Source: an uncultured Clostridia bacterium
GTDB taxonomy: Bacteria; Bacillota; Clostridia; TANB77; CAG-508
Length of the DNA: 16,742 nt
Direction of reading: 5' to 3'
NCBI GenBank assembly: GCA_947629965.1
Contig: CANRFS010000015.1
Span: 1 to 16,742 of the forward strand
Shown: positions 1 to 8,239 of the stretch, piece by piece
Position numbering within the stretch: the stretch's first letter is position 1
Layout of the letters: every line of letters starts with the position of its first letter
Program-made: the position numbers and the translations under genes
The notes under the pieces: generated by a model
Databases searched by the model: none
Told to the model about the DNA's origin: nothing
The model's input: only the letters and a program-made list of their open reading frames with translations

Positions 1-9
1 ATTTGTCAT
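1..9 (-). CDS. 5' end of a gene leaving the left edge
   Basis: Only three codons are visible (Met-Thr-Asn, ATG at 9 to 7). They are supported by a strong Shine-Dalgarno stretch (AAAGGGGG on the minus strand, about 20 to 27) and by a promoter-like pair further upstream (76 to 104). A short hairpin at 29 to 45 (arms GTCTTT/AAAGAC) lies just before the ribosome binding site. The product cannot be named. It would be transcribed in the same direction as spo0A but from its own promoter. Confidence 0.35.
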
Positions 10-75
10 TTGTTTCTTCCCCCTTTCCGTCTTTAAAGCAAAGACTACCTTTATGACATTGAAAAGGTTGTTAAT

Positions 76-104
76 ATGATATAACATTTGTTCGTATATT
101 TCAA
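76..104 (-). promoter_or_regulatory. Sigma-A type promoter for the gene leaving the left edge
   Basis: On the minus strand, TTGAAA (99-104) and TATCAT (76-81) are separated by exactly 17 bases, each one mismatch from the consensus. The start of the transcript would fall near 69, about 60 bases before the ATG at 9, leaving a leader that includes the small hairpin at 29-45. Confidence 0.5.
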
Positions 105-380
105 GCAAACATTATAAAAATTTACATACTTTTATAATTCCACTTTTAAATAAGTATTCCCCCTTTCATCTTTTGTAGTTACTCTAATATTAGCATAATA
201 AAAACCTCCAATATTTACAAGTTAACACTTCTTAAATGTTAACCAATAAATATTAAAGGTTTGTTGTCCTATGAATTTTTGATTTATTGCTCTGGATGCT
301 GATTTTTCACTTATTCTATAACTATTTTCATATAGTTTATAGCTTTACGCATCCTTTGTAAGTATTGATTTAACTGTCAT
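105..380. other. Region downstream of spo0A, no clear gene
   Basis: This stretch contains no confident gene. It holds the hairpin at 202-262. On the minus strand it also holds an open stretch of 29 codons (221 down to 135, then TAA at 132-134). Its end reads ANIRVTTKDERGNTYLKVEL and looks protein-like, but it has no start codon in frame: an SD-like GGAGG is followed by an ATG in another frame that reaches a stop after five codons. It may be a decayed gene remnant or chance. Confidence 0.3.
202..262 (-). terminator. Hairpin downstream of spo0A, probable terminator
   Basis: Three paired blocks form one long imperfect stem: 202-207 with 257-262 (AAACCT/AGGTTT), 210-216 with 248-254 (AATATTT/AAATATT) and 221-227 with 237-243 (GTTAACA/TGTTAAC), with a 9-base loop. 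Read on the minus strand, the 3' arm runs directly into TTTTTATTA, as in an intrinsic terminator. The stem is AT-rich, so its strength is uncertain. It lies about 120 bases after the spo0A stop. Confidence 0.5.
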
Positions 381-1199
381 TTATGCAGTTTTAAGTTCTA
401 GTCTTAATTTGTCTGCAATCATTGCTATAAATTCGCTATTTGTTGGTTTTCCTTTTGCAGCTGAAATTGTATAACCAAATATTCTTTCTACTGCTTGTTG
501 CTCTCCTCTTGCCCATGCAACTTCTATTGCATGTCTTATTGCTCTTTCAACTCTTGATGGTGTTGTTTTAAATTTTATTGCTATCTCTGGATACAATTGC
601 TTTGTTATTTGGTTTATAATATCTATATCATTTATAACCATCATAATAGCTTCCCTTAAATATTGATATCCTTTTATATGAGCTGGAACTCCTAATTCGT
701 GAATTACATTAGTTACTAATGCTTCTAAATTTTCTTCATCTTTCTTATTTTTTTCTGATATTTCTATATATGGAGCTTTTATTTCTCTATTTGTAATTGC
801 TCCTTGTGAAGGCTGAGGCTTAAAGTATCTTATATCCCTAATTCTTTTTATTAATAATTCAATATCAAATGGTTTTACAACATAATATTCTGCTCCTAAA
901 TTAATTGCTTGTTGTGTAATCTTTGCTTGTCCTACTGCTGATAACATTATACATAATGGCTTTTTATTCATTTTTGCCACCGAAATTTTTTCTAATACAC
1001 CAAGTCCATCTAGATATGGCATTATTACATCTAATAATACAACATCTGGCTCAGTATTCATTATCATATCGCATGCTTCTTTTCCGTCTTTAGCAATGCC
1101 TATAACCTCCATATCTTCTTCTTTTTCTAAATAACTAACTAATGTTCTTGCAAAATCTGGATTATCATCTGCAATTAAAACTGTAATTTTTTCTTTCAA
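381..1199 (-). CDS. spo0A: Stage 0 sporulation protein A (Spo0A), response regulator
   Basis: Spo0A is the master transcription factor for entry into sporulation; its phosphorylated form binds 0A boxes. The 272-residue product starts like known Spo0A proteins. It has the acidic pair D11-D12 (VLIADDNPDF), the phosphoacceptor D57 (VVLLDVIMP), the receiver-domain Lys in VVKPFD, and a C-terminal Spo0A DNA-binding domain with the family-typical TTPSRVERAIRHAIEVAW. I chose the TTG at 1199 because AGGGGG (1207-1212) lies 7 bases upstream and the protein then begins KEKITVLIADD. An ATG at 1244 would add 15 unusual residues without a ribosome binding site. A promoter lies at 1245-1273. There is no in-frame CGG, and the gene is intact. 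Its presence indicates an endospore former or a recent descendant of one. Confidence 0.97.
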   Translation of the reverse strand: MKEKITVLIADDNPDFARTLVSYLEKEEDMEVIGIAKDGKEACDMIMNTEPDVVLLDVIMPYLDGLGVLEKISVAKMNKKPLCIMLSAVGQAKITQQAINLGAEYYVVKPFDIELLIKRIRDIRYFKPQPSQGAITNREIKAPYIEISEKNKKDEENLEALVTNVIHELGVPAHIKGYQYLREAIMMVINDIDIINQITKQLYPEIAIKFKTTPSRVERAIRHAIEVAWARGEQQAVERIFGYTISAAKGKPTNSEFIAMIADKLRLELKTA

Positions 1200-1244
1200 G
1201 TTTATTCCCCCTAAAAATATATTTGTAAATTTTTTACAATTCAA

Positions 1245-1273
1245 ATTATAATATTATTTACAAAATATTGCAA
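1245..1273 (-). promoter_or_regulatory. spo0A promoter, with a possible 0A box upstream
   Basis: On the minus strand, TTGCAA (1268-1273) and a perfect TATAAT (1245-1250) are 17 bases apart, ending 46 bases before the TTG start. At 1301-1309 the plus strand reads TTCTCGAAA, one mismatch from the 0A-box core TTGTCGAAA. This would fit autoregulation, as is known for spo0A in Bacillus, but a single imperfect box is weak evidence. Confidence 0.6.
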
Positions 1274-1313
1274 TAGATTTTTGGAAATTTTTTCTAATTT
1301 TTCTCGAAAGCGC

Positions 1314-1944
1314 CTATCTATCAATATATTTTTCTTCTAAAATATCATATTTTAAAATTTTTAAAGGTATTTTACTGTTATTATTTGTAAAATCTAACAG
1401 TTTATCTTTTGCAATCTCTACAATAATTTCTATATTTTCTAAATATTCTATATTAGTAATCTTAAAATTACTTTTACTTGCATAATATTTTATTTGCTCT
1501 ATTGAATCATATTCAATCCATATTTTTACTTTATATCCTATAATTTTTTCTACAAATTCAGCATTCTCCAATGCTTTTAATGTGGCTTCAGAATATGCTC
1601 GAACTAGTCCTCCTGTACCTAATAATACCCCACCAAAATATCTTGTAACCACAACTAAAATATTTGACAAGCCCTGCTCCAATATTATTTTTAATATTGG
1701 ACTTCCTGCTGTTCCTTGTGGTTCTCCATCATCATTATATTTTACAGCAATTCCACCGATCCATAGTTTCTATAGCATAAGCAAAAACGTTATGCCTTGC
1801 ATCATGATATTCCTTTTTAATTTCTTTTATGTAATTATCCGCTTCCTCTGGTGTTTCTACATAAAAAATATGTGCTATAAATTTTGATTTTTTTTCTGTT
1901 ATTTCTGCTAAAGCATTATTCTTTATTGTTTTAAATGTTTCCAT
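1314..1944 (-). CDS. yigZ: YigZ/IMPACT family protein, read through a +1 shift at CGG
   Basis: This is an IMPACT/YigZ family protein with an N-terminal UPF0029 domain, of unsettled role (linked to translation regulation in homologues). Frame one gives 62 residues from ATG 1944 (AAGGA ribosome binding site) up to AYAIETMD, then meets CGG at 1758-1756 and would stop seven codons later. Skipping the C (base 1758) gives GGIAVKYNDDGEPQGTAG, the family signature, and then VVTRYFGG and GGLVRAYSEA, to a stop at 1314. The joined protein is about 209 residues, normal for the family. It follows the flavoprotein gene by 36 bases and is probably in its operon. A pseudogene or base error is possible for this gene alone, but the same event recurs at eight other CGG codons in the window. 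Confidence 0.88.
1755..1758 (-). other. +1 recoding site CGGT in yigZ
   Basis: The zero-frame context is GAT CGG TGG. Skipping the C at 1758 gives GAT GGT GGA (Asp-Gly-Gly) and restores the conserved NDDGEPQGTAG block. The zero-frame stop comes a few codons later. Confidence 0.85.
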
Positions 1945-1980
1945 ATTTTAATCCTTAATCTTATTTTGATAAATTGTAAT

Positions 1981-3220
1981 TTAAAGCCCTGCAGTAAACC
2001 CGAGTTGACCATGCTATTTGCAAATTAAATCCACCCGTTAATGAATCTACATCTATTATTTCTCCTGCAAAGTATAACCCTTTAATAAGTTTAGATTCCA
2101 TTGTTTTTGGATTAATTTCTTTTGTTGATATACCACCTGCAGTAATAATAGCTTCTTCTATTGGTCTTATACCTGTTATATTAATTGTAAAATGTTTAAG
2201 TATATTTATTAATCTTTGTCTTTCTTCTTTTGTTATTTCATTTATCCTCTTATATGGATTTATTTTTGATTTTTCTATAACTACTGAAATTAGTTTTTGT
2301 GGAAGCAATTTATCTAAACTATTTTTAAATTCTTTATTTTTTACTTCTTTAAAATCTCTTAGTATTCTTAAATCTAACTTTTCTTCTGTTAATGCTGGTT
2401 TTAAATCTATTTCAAGTTTTATATTTTCAGATTTAAGTAATTCATCTACATTCTTATATCTTATTAAATAACTTGATGCACTTAGTATTATTGGACCTGA
2501 TACACCATAGTGAGTAAATAGCATTTCTCCAAAATCTTCATATATAACTTTATCGTTGTTTTTTAGTTTTATCGCCACATTTCTTAAAGATAATCCTTGT
2601 AATTTGCTACATGAATCATCATTTGATACAAGTGGTACTAATGCAGGTTTTATGTTTGTTATGGTATGTCCTAAATCTTTTGCAAGTATATATCCGTCAC
2701 CAGTAGAACCTGTTATTGGATAACTTTTTCCTCCTGTTGCAAGTATTACTTTATCGGCATTTAATTCTTCTCCTGTACTTAATTTTACTCCTTTTACTTC
2801 TCCATCGCTAACTACTATTTTTTTAACTTCTGTATTTGTTAGTATTCTAACTTTTAGCCTTTTTAAGATTTTAATTAAAGCATCTAATACATCCTGAGAT
2901 TTATCAGAAACAGGAAATATTCTACCTCCTCTTTCTACTTTAGTTTTAACTCCTTCCTGTTCTAATAAATTTATAATATCATTATTATCAAAATTATTTA
3001 ATGCACTATAAAGGAACCTTCCATTACAAGGAGTATTTTCGATGAATCCATTTAAATTAGCATTATTTGTTATGTTGCATCTGCCTTTTCCTGTTATCAG
3101 TAATTTTTTTCCACATGAATTCATTTTTTCTATTATTGTTACTTTGTTTCCGCTTTTTGCAGAAGAAATTCCTGCAAGCATTCCTGCTGGGCCACCACCA
3201 ATAATAATAACGTTATTCAT
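1981..3220 (-). CDS. BaiN/YhiN (HI0933-like) family FAD-dependent oxidoreductase, +1 shift near the end
   Basis: This is a flavoprotein of the HI0933/YhiN/BaiN family, which binds FAD and NAD(P); the physiological substrate is uncertain. The start at ATG 3220 has GGAGG seven bases upstream and begins at once with the dinucleotide-binding motif IIIGGGPAG. Also visible are CGKKLLITGKGRCNITN, the second motif VILATGGKSYPITGSTGDGY, and a C-terminal GGISTKEINPKTMESK and GLYFAGEIIDVDSLTGGFNLQ. In the zero frame the end reads AWSTRVYCRALN and runs to a stop at 1961. If the C of the in-frame CGG (2002) is skipped, it reads AWSTGFTAGL and stops at 1981, which matches the usual family ending. The recoded protein is 412 residues. 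It is probably co-transcribed with the upstream PLP enzyme and downstream yigZ. Confidence 0.9.
1999..2002 (-). other. +1 recoding site CGGG in the BaiN/YhiN-like gene
   Basis: The zero-frame context is ACT CGG GTT TAC. Skipping the C at 2002 gives ACT GGG TTT ACT GCA GGG CTT TAA, that is STGFTAGL then stop, the family's normal C-terminus. This site is easily missed because the zero frame stays open for another 13 codons. Confidence 0.8.
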
Positions 3221-3275
3221 TAAATTCCTCCAATATAATTTATCATTTAAATCAAAAAATGCTGCTTTCATTTGA

Positions 3276-4517
3276 CTAAAGCATTGATATTGCCTTTAAA
3301 ACTCCCAATTTTCCATATTCATAAGTAAGTCCTCCTTGCATAAATGCAATATAAGGATCTCTTATAGGTGCATCACAAGAAAGTTCTATTGATGATCCTT
3401 GTGTAAATGTACCAGCCGCCATTATAACCTGATCAGTATAACCTGGCATGTCCCATGGCTCTGGTATAGATGATGAATCTACTGGAGATGCAGACTGTAT
3501 GCCTTGACAAAACTTTATAAGTTTTTCTTTGTCACCAAATTTTATTGTTTGAACAATATCTGATCTTTTATCATCATACTTTGGTTCCACTTCATATCCT
3601 AATTCTTCAAGCATTCTACTTGCAAATATAGCCGTTTTTATACTACTTAAAACAACTTGTGGTGCAAAGAATAAGCCTTGTAATATTTGCTTATTTATTC
3701 CCAAGCTTGCTCCAACTTCTTTGCCAAGTCCTGGTGCTGTTAATCTTTCTGCACATAATTCTATTAAGTCTTTTTTGCCTGCTACGTATGCTCCATTTGG
3801 AGCAATTCCACCACCTAAATTTTTTATTAAAGACCCAACTACAATATCTGCTCCAACTTCTGTAGGTTCTTTTTTATCTACAAATTCGCAATAGCAATTA
3901 TCTATCATAACAACTGTATTTTTACTTGTACTTTTTATTAATTTTATTACTTTTTCAAGTTTTTCTAAATCTATTGTTTCTCTTGTAGAATATCCCCTAG
4001 AACGTTGTATTTCTATTAATTTTATATCTGATTCTTTTAAATTTCTCTCTATTGCATTATAGTCGAAATCATTATTTAATAGATCAATTTGCTCATACTT
4101 TACTCCATAACTTATTAAAGAACTTTTATTTTCCTTTATTCCTATTACTTCGTCTAAAGTATCATAAGGTTTTCCTGAGATGCTAAGCAAAGTTTCTCCT
4201 GGCCTTAACATCGCAAATAAAGCTGTAGAAAGCGCGTGTGTTCCAGATATTAATTGAGTTCTAACTAAACTATCCTCTGTTTTAAAAATATCTGCAAATA
4301 TTTTTTCTATAGTATCTCTTCCAATATCATCATATCCATATCCAGTAGTCCCATTAAAATGAATTTCTGATAAATTATACTTTTGAAAAGCTGTTAATAC
4401 TTTTAAACTATTAAATTCAGCTATTCTTTCTGCTTCATTAAATATTGGTTCTAAATCCGTTTCTACTTTTTTTGCTAAATCTATTACTTCTTGTTTAATT
4501 CCAAATTGTTTGTACAT
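3276..4517 (-). CDS. Methionine gamma-lyase family (aluminium-resistance-like) PLP enzyme
   Basis: The 413-residue product resembles the PF06838 family, annotated as methionine gamma-lyase family or aluminium resistance protein, a fold-type I PLP enzyme found widely in Firmicutes. The N-terminal part has the typical NGTTGYGYDDIGRDTIEKIF, followed by RTQLISGTHALSTALFAMLRPG. D206 (MIDNCY) should hold the pyridine nitrogen and K232 (GSLIKNLGGGIAP) should form the Schiff base. The C-terminal region contains FTQGSSIELSCDAPIR. GGAGGG lies just upstream of the ATG. The actual substrate is unknown; homologues were named for methionine gamma-lyase similarity rather than proven activity. Only about 30 bases separate it from the hairpin after the upstream gene, so no promoter fits between them. 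There is no in-frame CGG. Confidence 0.9.
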   Translation of the reverse strand: MYKQFGIKQEVIDLAKKVETDLEPIFNEAERIAEFNSLKVLTAFQKYNLSEIHFNGTTGYGYDDIGRDTIEKIFADIFKTEDSLVRTQLISGTHALSTALFAMLRPGETLLSISGKPYDTLDEVIGIKENKSSLISYGVKYEQIDLLNNDFDYNAIERNLKESDIKLIEIQRSRGYSTRETIDLEKLEKVIKLIKSTSKNTVVMIDNCYCEFVDKKEPTEVGADIVVGSLIKNLGGGIAPNGAYVAGKKDLIELCAERLTAPGLGKEVGASLGINKQILQGLFFAPQVVLSSIKTAIFASRMLEELGYEVEPKYDDKRSDIVQTIKFGDKEKLIKFCQGIQSASPVDSSSIPEPWDMPGYTDQVIMAAGTFTQGSSIELSCDAPIRDPYIAFMQGGLTYEYGKLGVLKAISML

Positions 4518-4547
4518 AAAGTCCCTCCATTTTATTTAAATATTTAA

Positions 4548-4565
4548 ACGGGCAATTAAGCCCGT
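4548..4565 (-). terminator. GC-rich hairpin after the CNNM-family gene
   Basis: Arms ACGGGC (4548-4553) and GCCCGT (4560-4565) form a 6-bp stem with a 6-base loop, 14 bases past the stop of the membrane protein gene. On the minus strand it is followed by TTTAAATATTT, a weak U-tract; on the plus strand by CTATTTTTTATT. It may be a leaky terminator, since the next gene starts 30 bases beyond and has no visible promoter. Confidence 0.5.
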
Positions 4566-4578
4566 CTATTTTTTATTA

Positions 4579-5931
4579 TTAATCATTTTCTTTTTCTTCG
4601 TCATCTTCTTCATCAGAATCTTCATTTTCCTTTTCTACCTCTGTTATATTATTTCTACATGCTTTAACCCATAATATTCTTTTATCTTCATAATCTTCAA
4701 TTTTATACGTTACTCTTTCTGTTTCTATTATTGGTTTTTCATCATCTGATGGAATTCTACCTAATTTTTCTATTAAGTAGCCAGATAATGTATCATATTC
4801 TCCGTCTGGAATTTGAACATTCAAGATTTTTCTTAAATCATGTATAGATACACTTCCACTTATTAAATAAGTATTATCATCTAATTTTTCATAATCTTTT
4901 TCTTCATCATCGTATTCATCAAATATGTTACCTACTAACTCTTCTAGTATATCTTCCATTGTAACAAGTCCTGCTGTTCCACCATATTCATCTAATACGA
5001 TCGCTATTTGGTGTTTATTTCTTTGCAAATCTCTAAATAATTCATTGATTTGCTTACCTTCTGACACAAAATATGCTTCTCTCATTAAATTAGATATTTT
5101 TACTTTTTCTTTTTTGTTTACATTAGCTATTAAATCTTTTATGAATAAAAGTCCAACTATATTATCAATATTATCTTCGTATACTGGTATTCTACTATAT
5201 TTATACTCATCTAGTTCTTTTAGAATATCATTTATATCAGAATTAATATCTATTGCATAAATATCTTTTCTGTGTGTCATTATTTCAGATACTACTTTAT
5301 CATTAAATTCAAATACATTATTTATAAGTTCTTTTTCTTCTTCTTCTATTGAACCTTTTTCTTCTCCAACATCTACCATCATTCTAATTTCTTCTTCTGT
5401 AACTGTATCTTCGTCTGTTTCACTTATTCCAAATAGCTTTGAAATTCCATTTGTAGATGCTGTAAGTAATTTTACAAATGGAGCTGTAATAATAGATATT
5501 GCTCTAACTATTTTTACTGTACCAAAGGCTATTTTTTCTGCATTTTTCATTGCTAGTCTTTTTGGTACCAATTCTCCAAATACAAGAGAAAAATATGAAA
5601 GTATCATTGTTATTATAATTATTGATATACTTTTCCATACAGATAATCCTAGTGGAATTAAATTTTGTAATACAGGTGCTAAATCATCTGCAAAGGCATC
5701 TGCTGCAAAGGCACTAGATAAAAATCCTGCAAGTGTTATTCCTATTTGTATTGTAGCTAAGAACTTACTTGGTTCTTTAAGCATTTTCCTAATTTGTTTT
5801 GCTTTTTTATTTCCTTCTTTTGCTTGCTTTTCTATTTTAGCATCATTTATAGAAATGAATGCAATTTCAGTTGCTGCAAAAAACGCATTTACAAAAATTA
5901 ATATGGCTAATACTATAAATTGTGTTGCCAT
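4579..5931 (-). CDS. CNNM/HlyC-CorC family membrane protein (DUF21, CBS pair, CorC_HlyC)
   Basis: The 450-residue protein belongs to the hemolysin C/CorC/CNNM family, membrane proteins connected with Mg2+ (and Co2+) transport or efflux. Roughly residues 1-190 are a DUF21 transmembrane domain with several hydrophobic segments (start FIVLAILIFVNAFFAATEIAF, then the conserved GELVPKRLAMKNAEK). Residues 210-335 form a CBS pair (VSEIMTHRKDIYAIDI and IAIVLDEYGGTAGLVTMEDI), and about 350-425 the CorC_HlyC domain. The C-terminus is a very acidic tail (EDSDEEDDEEKEND). A consensus promoter lies at 5977-6005. No strong SD precedes the ATG at 5931; the nearest purine run, GGGAAG, is 14 bases or more away. 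There is no in-frame CGG. Confidence 0.93.
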   Translation of the reverse strand: MATQFIVLAILIFVNAFFAATEIAFISINDAKIEKQAKEGNKKAKQIRKMLKEPSKFLATIQIGITLAGFLSSAFAADAFADDLAPVLQNLIPLGLSVWKSISIIIITMILSYFSLVFGELVPKRLAMKNAEKIAFGTVKIVRAISIITAPFVKLLTASTNGISKLFGISETDEDTVTEEEIRMMVDVGEEKGSIEEEEKELINNVFEFNDKVVSEIMTHRKDIYAIDINSDINDILKELDEYKYSRIPVYEDNIDNIVGLLFIKDLIANVNKKEKVKISNLMREAYFVSEGKQINELFRDLQRNKHQIAIVLDEYGGTAGLVTMEDILEELVGNIFDEYDDEEKDYEKLDDNTYLISGSVSIHDLRKILNVQIPDGEYDTLSGYLIEKLGRIPSDDEKPIIETERVTYKIEDYEDKRILWVKACRNNITEVEKENEDSDEEDDEEKEND

Positions 5932-5976
5932 TAATTTATATCACGCTTCCCTTCTTTGTATGTAGTTATAGGAAAT

Positions 5977-6005
5977 ATTATATCTTGTATCTTAGGAAAT
6001 GTCAA
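5977..6005 (-). promoter_or_regulatory. Consensus sigma-A promoter for the CNNM-family gene
   Basis: On the minus strand, a perfect TTGACA (6000-6005) and a perfect TATAAT (5977-5982) are separated by 17 bases. The start would be near 5970, giving a leader of about 40 bases. The promoter begins only 14 bases after the stop of the surface protein gene, so there is no room in that gap for a lost membrane anchor. Confidence 0.85.
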
Positions 6006-6018
6006 GAATTAAGTACAA

Positions 6019-7293
6019 TTACATTCCGGTCTTAGGTAGTTTTACTTTTGTTGTACTTTTACTATTTTTTACTGTAGTTTCTGTTTCTTTATTCTCAATT
6101 TCTACATCTGGTTCTTCTTCAGAATTAATTACATTAACAGTTGCTTCTTCATTAAGGTCTAAATCTACTTTTATAAGTTTATCATATATTTCATATCCTT
6201 CTAAAGTTCTAGTTTCTCTAATATAATATATACTTGGAAGTAAGTTATCTATCACTATTTTTCCATCTTTATCTGTAGTAAGCCCTGTATATATAACATT
6301 TTGTTTTTCGTCTAATAATTCGAATTCAACTCCTTCTAAAAGTTTTTCTCCTGTGCTATCTTTTTTTACAATTATAATTTTACTTTCATTTTTTGTATAA
6401 TATACCTTTTTAGTTCCTATTCCATCTTCATAAGTATAGCCAGTTAAAGCATAGCTTTGGAGGTTAGGATCCCTTGACTGACCATACAATACAGGTTTTG
6501 TTTCAACTTGACCAGATACCTTTATAGAAAAATTTCCGTCTTTTGTAATATTTGTTATTGGTATTAAAATTTTAAATTGTTCATTTGATTTAAACTTATT
6601 TTTTACTTTGTTATTTTTATCTGTTATTTTTGAACCTTCTATATCTAAATTGTTAATTTCTACTGTATAATTACTAAATCCAGCATTTGCAGATACTGTA
6701 AATGTTTGAGAAACATATTTATTATCTATGCTATCAATTTTCCACAAACTATTTTCTTGTTTTATAGTAAGCTCTGATGATACTTTTGTAACTTTAGAAC
6801 TTCTTGCAGCATTTACTATTTGTTTTAAGGCATTTAACGTTCTTGTACCTGATTCTTGGTATTCGCTATTTACTGAATATTCACTTACATCTCTATCAGT
6901 AAGCATACAATATACTGCTTGCTTTGTAGCAAGATAAGCTTCTTCTTCCGTTTTACATCCTAACTCTTCTATCGTTTTGTATGGATATCCATTTATTATA
7001 GCTCTCCAAACCATAACATTATTTACTAATTTATTTACATCTACAGTTTGAGGGGCTCCAATTTCCACACCTGATAATTCTCTGTTCATACAATACGCAG
7101 GATATTCCTTTCCATTTACTTTATATACTGCCATGTGTGTATGTATTCCTAAACCATTCCACATTAGTAATCCATTAGTTTTTTTAGTTGCATATACATA
7201 TGCACTATCTATTGGCATAGCAGCATTACTTATTATTGGTACTATAGTTATTAATATTATTAAACTGATTATTATTGATATTTTTTTCTTCAA
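6019..7293 (-). CDS. Thioester-domain/SpaA-type surface protein ending in LPKTGM
   Basis: This is the presumed substrate of the upstream sortase. The start is TTG 7293: AAGGAGG lies 7 bases upstream inside the end of the sortase gene, and a signal peptide follows directly (KKKISIIISLIILITIVPII). The 424-residue protein has an N-terminal thioester domain with C68 (YPAYCMN) and Q125 (ATKQAVY) as the likely cross-linking pair. A region with possible beta strands comes next. Then a SpaA/Cna-B-like repeat at about 315-385 carries KKDSTGEKLLEGVEFELLD and YYIRETRTLEGYEI. A Glu/Lys/Thr/Ser linker leads to LPKTGM and an immediate stop. The hydrophobic segment and basic tail normally found after LPXTG are absent in every frame. 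The role is probably covalent adhesion to host or neighbouring surfaces. There is no in-frame CGG. Confidence 0.87.
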   Translation of the reverse strand: MKKKISIIISLIILITIVPIISNAAMPIDSAYVYATKKTNGLLMWNGLGIHTHMAVYKVNGKEYPAYCMNRELSGVEIGAPQTVDVNKLVNNVMVWRAIINGYPYKTIEELGCKTEEEAYLATKQAVYCMLTDRDVSEYSVNSEYQESGTRTLNALKQIVNAARSSKVTKVSSELTIKQENSLWKIDSIDNKYVSQTFTVSANAGFSNYTVEINNLDIEGSKITDKNNKVKNKFKSNEQFKILIPITNITKDGNFSIKVSGQVETKPVLYGQSRDPNLQSYALTGYTYEDGIGTKKVYYTKNESKIIIVKKDSTGEKLLEGVEFELLDEKQNVIYTGLTTDKDGKIVIDNLLPSIYYIRETRTLEGYEIYDKLIKVDLDLNEEATVNVINSEEEPDVEIENKETETTVKNSKSTTKVKLPKTGM

Positions 7294-7295
7294 TA

Positions 7296-7928
7296 TTATT
7301 CCTCCTTTATTTGCTTTCCTTGTACGCAAAGTCTTTGACTTGGTTTATTTTCTACACAAGTTATCAATGTTATTTTATTTTCATCCGTTTCTTGTAAATA
7401 TGACCAATCTGTATCTTCAATTATTTTAATTAGCTCTACAGAATATGTTTTTGTTCCATCGCTTGTTTTATATATTACTTCATCTCCTTTTTTTACTTCT
7501 TTAAGTTTTGCAAAATAGTTTATAGGGTATCCTCTATTATGTGCTGCAAGTCCTACATTTCCTTTCCATTTAGATGTGTTTTCAAAATGTCCAACATACT
7601 CTAGCATTACTTCTTGGTTTGTTCCTTCACTAATTGGAGCAATTAAACTTATTTTTGGAATTTCGATTTGCCATATTTCTTCGTAATCTTCTGTACCTTC
7701 TGACCTTTCTTTTGATTCGCTATTTTTAATAATTTCTAAAACTTTATCTTCGTTATTATTTTGCCTTACACTAATTTTTATATTTTTAATTACATTGCTT
7801 ACTTCAGCAAAAGAATAATCTATTAATAAAAAAACGCATAAAGATATTATTAAAGAAATCAAAAAAATATTTCTTTTAGTATAATTAATCAGATAGGCAT
7901 CACCTCTTTTAATATTAATTTTTACCAT
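7296..7928 (-). CDS. Class D sortase
   Basis: This membrane-anchored transpeptidase should join LPXTG-type proteins to the cell wall or to each other. The protein (210 residues from ATG 7928) has one N-terminal membrane segment at about 20-40 (IFLISLIISLCVFLLIDYSF). The catalytic set is complete: H130 (GLAAHNRG), C191 (ITLITC) and R199 (QRLCV). The short domain and the TLITC motif suit class D, though class assignment without a tree is tentative. The start is uncertain, because ATG 7928 has no clear SD. The gene ends two bases before the start codon of the surface protein, whose SD lies in its last codons, so the two are very likely an operon and translationally coupled. A promoter lies at 8006-8034. 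Confidence 0.9.
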   Translation of the reverse strand: MVKINIKRGDAYLINYTKRNIFLISLIISLCVFLLIDYSFAEVSNVIKNIKISVRQNNNEDKVLEIIKNSESKERSEGTEDYEEIWQIEIPKISLIAPISEGTNQEVMLEYVGHFENTSKWKGNVGLAAHNRGYPINYFAKLKEVKKGDEVIYKTSDGTKTYSVELIKIIEDTDWSYLQETDENKITLITCVENKPSQRLCVQGKQIKEE

Positions 7929-8005
7929 TCGGGTTTTAAAAAGATAAAAACCTTTAAGAAATAAATTAAAGTTAAATTACAAGATCTGTAATTTAGAACA
8001 AATTT

Positions 8006-8034
8006 ATTTTACTACTCTGTCTTAATTTTGTAAA
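8006..8034 (-). promoter_or_regulatory. Promoter of the sortase operon
   Basis: On the minus strand, TTTACA (8029-8034) and TAAAAT (8006-8011) have 17-base spacing, each one mismatch from consensus. About nine bases upstream of the -35 element is TTTGTCGAT (8044-8052), similar to a Spo0A box (TTTGTCGAA). That is an activator-like position. Confidence 0.6.
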
Positions 8035-8132
8035 GAATTTTTCATCGACAAAAATATACAAAAAATTACATATAGTATTCTTTTTACGCTTCATTTATAT
8101 CATTTTTTAGTAATAAGTACTATATATTATTA

Positions 8133-8161
8133 TTGAACTTTCAAAAGATTTATGCTATACT
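8133..8161 (+). promoter_or_regulatory. Promoter of the DUF4364 gene
   Basis: TTGAAC (8133-8138) and TATACT (8156-8161) have a spacing of 17 bases. The start would be near 8168, giving a leader of about 70 bases before the GTG start. Confidence 0.65.
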
Positions 8162-8239
8162 TCTTTATTGTATAGGAAAAATCAACTTTTATCTTGACCT
8201 TATGCCTTTCTTATAAATTATTAGTTATGAGGTGCTGAC

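Larger units (their letters stand above)
7929..8239. promoter_or_regulatory. Divergent regulatory region between sortase operon and DUF4364 gene
   Basis: The 311 bases contain no gene. They hold a leftward promoter for the sortase (8006-8034), a rightward promoter for the DUF4364 gene (8133-8161), a 0A-box-like 9-mer (8044-8052) and a palindrome at 7973-7995 in the sortase leader (arms TAAATTAC/GTAATTTA around AAGATCT). Confidence 0.6.

Noticed and set aside
1200..1244. ATG at 1244 as the spo0A start
   Set aside because: It lacks a ribosome binding site and overlaps the promoter -10 region; the TTG at 1199 has AGGGGG at ideal spacing and gives the usual N-terminus.
3221..3271. ATG at 3271 as the start of the BaiN/YhiN-like gene
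   Set aside because: No SD precedes it, whereas ATG 3220 has GGAGG and puts the FAD-binding motif at the N-terminus, as in the family.
6019..7293. CGG-type shift restoring an anchor in the LPKTGM protein
   Set aside because: The CGG near its end is out of phase (ACC GGA), and no reading frame after the motif encodes a hydrophobic helix.
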